Of a DNA stretch of 24,118 nt, positions 23,969 to 24,118 are shown in pieces; positions within the stretch are counted from its first letter, which is position 1; every line of letters starts with the position of its first letter. The position numbers and the translations under genes are program-made. This DNA comes from CALZKI01 sp964567585 (GTDB lineage Bacteria; Bacillota; Clostridia; Lachnospirales; Lachnospiraceae), in contig CAZMND010000025.1 in assembly GCA_964567585.1 (NCBI GenBank), positions 1 through 24,118 on the forward strand. Reading direction: 5' to 3'. Below the pieces are notes generated by a model. That model saw only the letters and a list, made by a program, of their open reading frames with translations, made no database searches and was not told the origin of the DNA.

Positions 23969-24118
23969 TTTTCTCCAAGTATTTCAAAGACTATATCTTC
24001 TTTCATGGGGATTTCTTTAAATCCGGCTGCTTTGTAGCAATAATATGCCGAAGGGTTGTTATCAAAAACGCCCAAGGTTATTTTTTCTGCTTTCAGCATA
24101 TCAAAGGCATATCTCATA
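23941..24118 (-). CDS. GNAT-family acetyltransferase, 3' end only
   Basis: The frame is open from the right edge and ends with TAA at 23941-23943. The 58 codons read AFDMLKAEKITLGVFDNNPS, AYYCYKAAGFKEI, then EILGEKWKCIELEV. N-x-x-A-x-x-x-Y-x-x-x-GF is the motif B region typical of GNAT acetyltransferases, so this is the C-terminus of such an enzyme with an apparently natural end. The start and function lie outside the window. Its last 28 nt overlap the annotated start of the methyltransferase fragment. Confidence 0.8.
   Translation of the reverse strand, partial: MRYAFDMLKAEKITLGVFDNNPSAYYCYKAAGFKEIPMKEDIVFEILGEKWKCIELEV

Noticed and set aside
1..24118. CRISPR arrays, tRNA or rRNA genes, riboswitches, insertion sequences and phage genes
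   Set aside because: No spaced direct repeats, cloverleaf-type sequence, known leader element, transposase or integrase was found on either strand by reading.

Overview
The window reads as chromosome of a low-to-moderate GC Gram-positive anaerobe of the Clostridia, most likely family Lachnospiraceae. This is inferred from AGGAGG-type ribosome binding sites, the clpP-clpX-lon-engB gene order, a DegV protein, and a maltodextrin locus with a membrane-anchored starch-binding protein. No rRNA, tRNA, CRISPR array, insertion sequence or phage gene is visible.

Layout. (1) 1-5397, plus strand: housekeeping block with the 3' end of clpP, then clpX, lon, engB and truA. (2) 5409-6375: a small unit with its own extended -10 promoter, encoding a DUF308 membrane protein and an unrecognised 84-residue protein. 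(3) 6385-7459: a DegV (fatty-acid-binding, FakB-type) gene on the minus strand, divergent from a metal-resistance operon. A 27-bp palindrome resembling the FabT operator lies at the DegV promoter, and an SmtB-like operator lies at the ArsR promoter. (4) 7460-10088: ArsR/SmtB sensor, free-standing HMA metal-binding protein and Zn/Cd P1B-type ATPase. (5) 10203-11582: sodium-dependent NSS-family transporter. (6) 11592-15602: sbcD-sbcC with promoter and terminator. (7) 15668-22857: maltodextrin/starch locus with a LacI-type operator and promoter, a secreted three-module starch-binding protein anchored by a C-terminal helix, an intercistronic terminator, a substrate-binding lipoprotein, two permeases, an intracellular GH13 neopullulanase-type enzyme and a LacI regulator. 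(8) 22864-24118: decayed minus-strand accessory segment with a 3'-truncated GNAT gene, a methyltransferase fragment lacking its SAM-binding N-terminus, and the 3' end of another GNAT gene.

How the genes work together. In region 7 starch or maltodextrin would be held at the surface by the CBM protein, captured by the lipoprotein and imported by the two permeases, powered by an ATPase encoded elsewhere. It would then be cut in the cytoplasm by the GH13 enzyme, with the LacI protein controlling the promoter at 15693-15721. In region 4 metal would release the ArsR repressor and allow efflux by the ATPase, with the HMA protein as a probable metal donor.

Most of the window is conventional. I see no convincing wholly new system. 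The items most worth a second look are the FabT-like operator at the DegV gene, the enzyme-less triple-CBM surface protein, the attenuating terminator inside the maltodextrin locus, the orphan 84-residue protein and the deletion scars at the right end.
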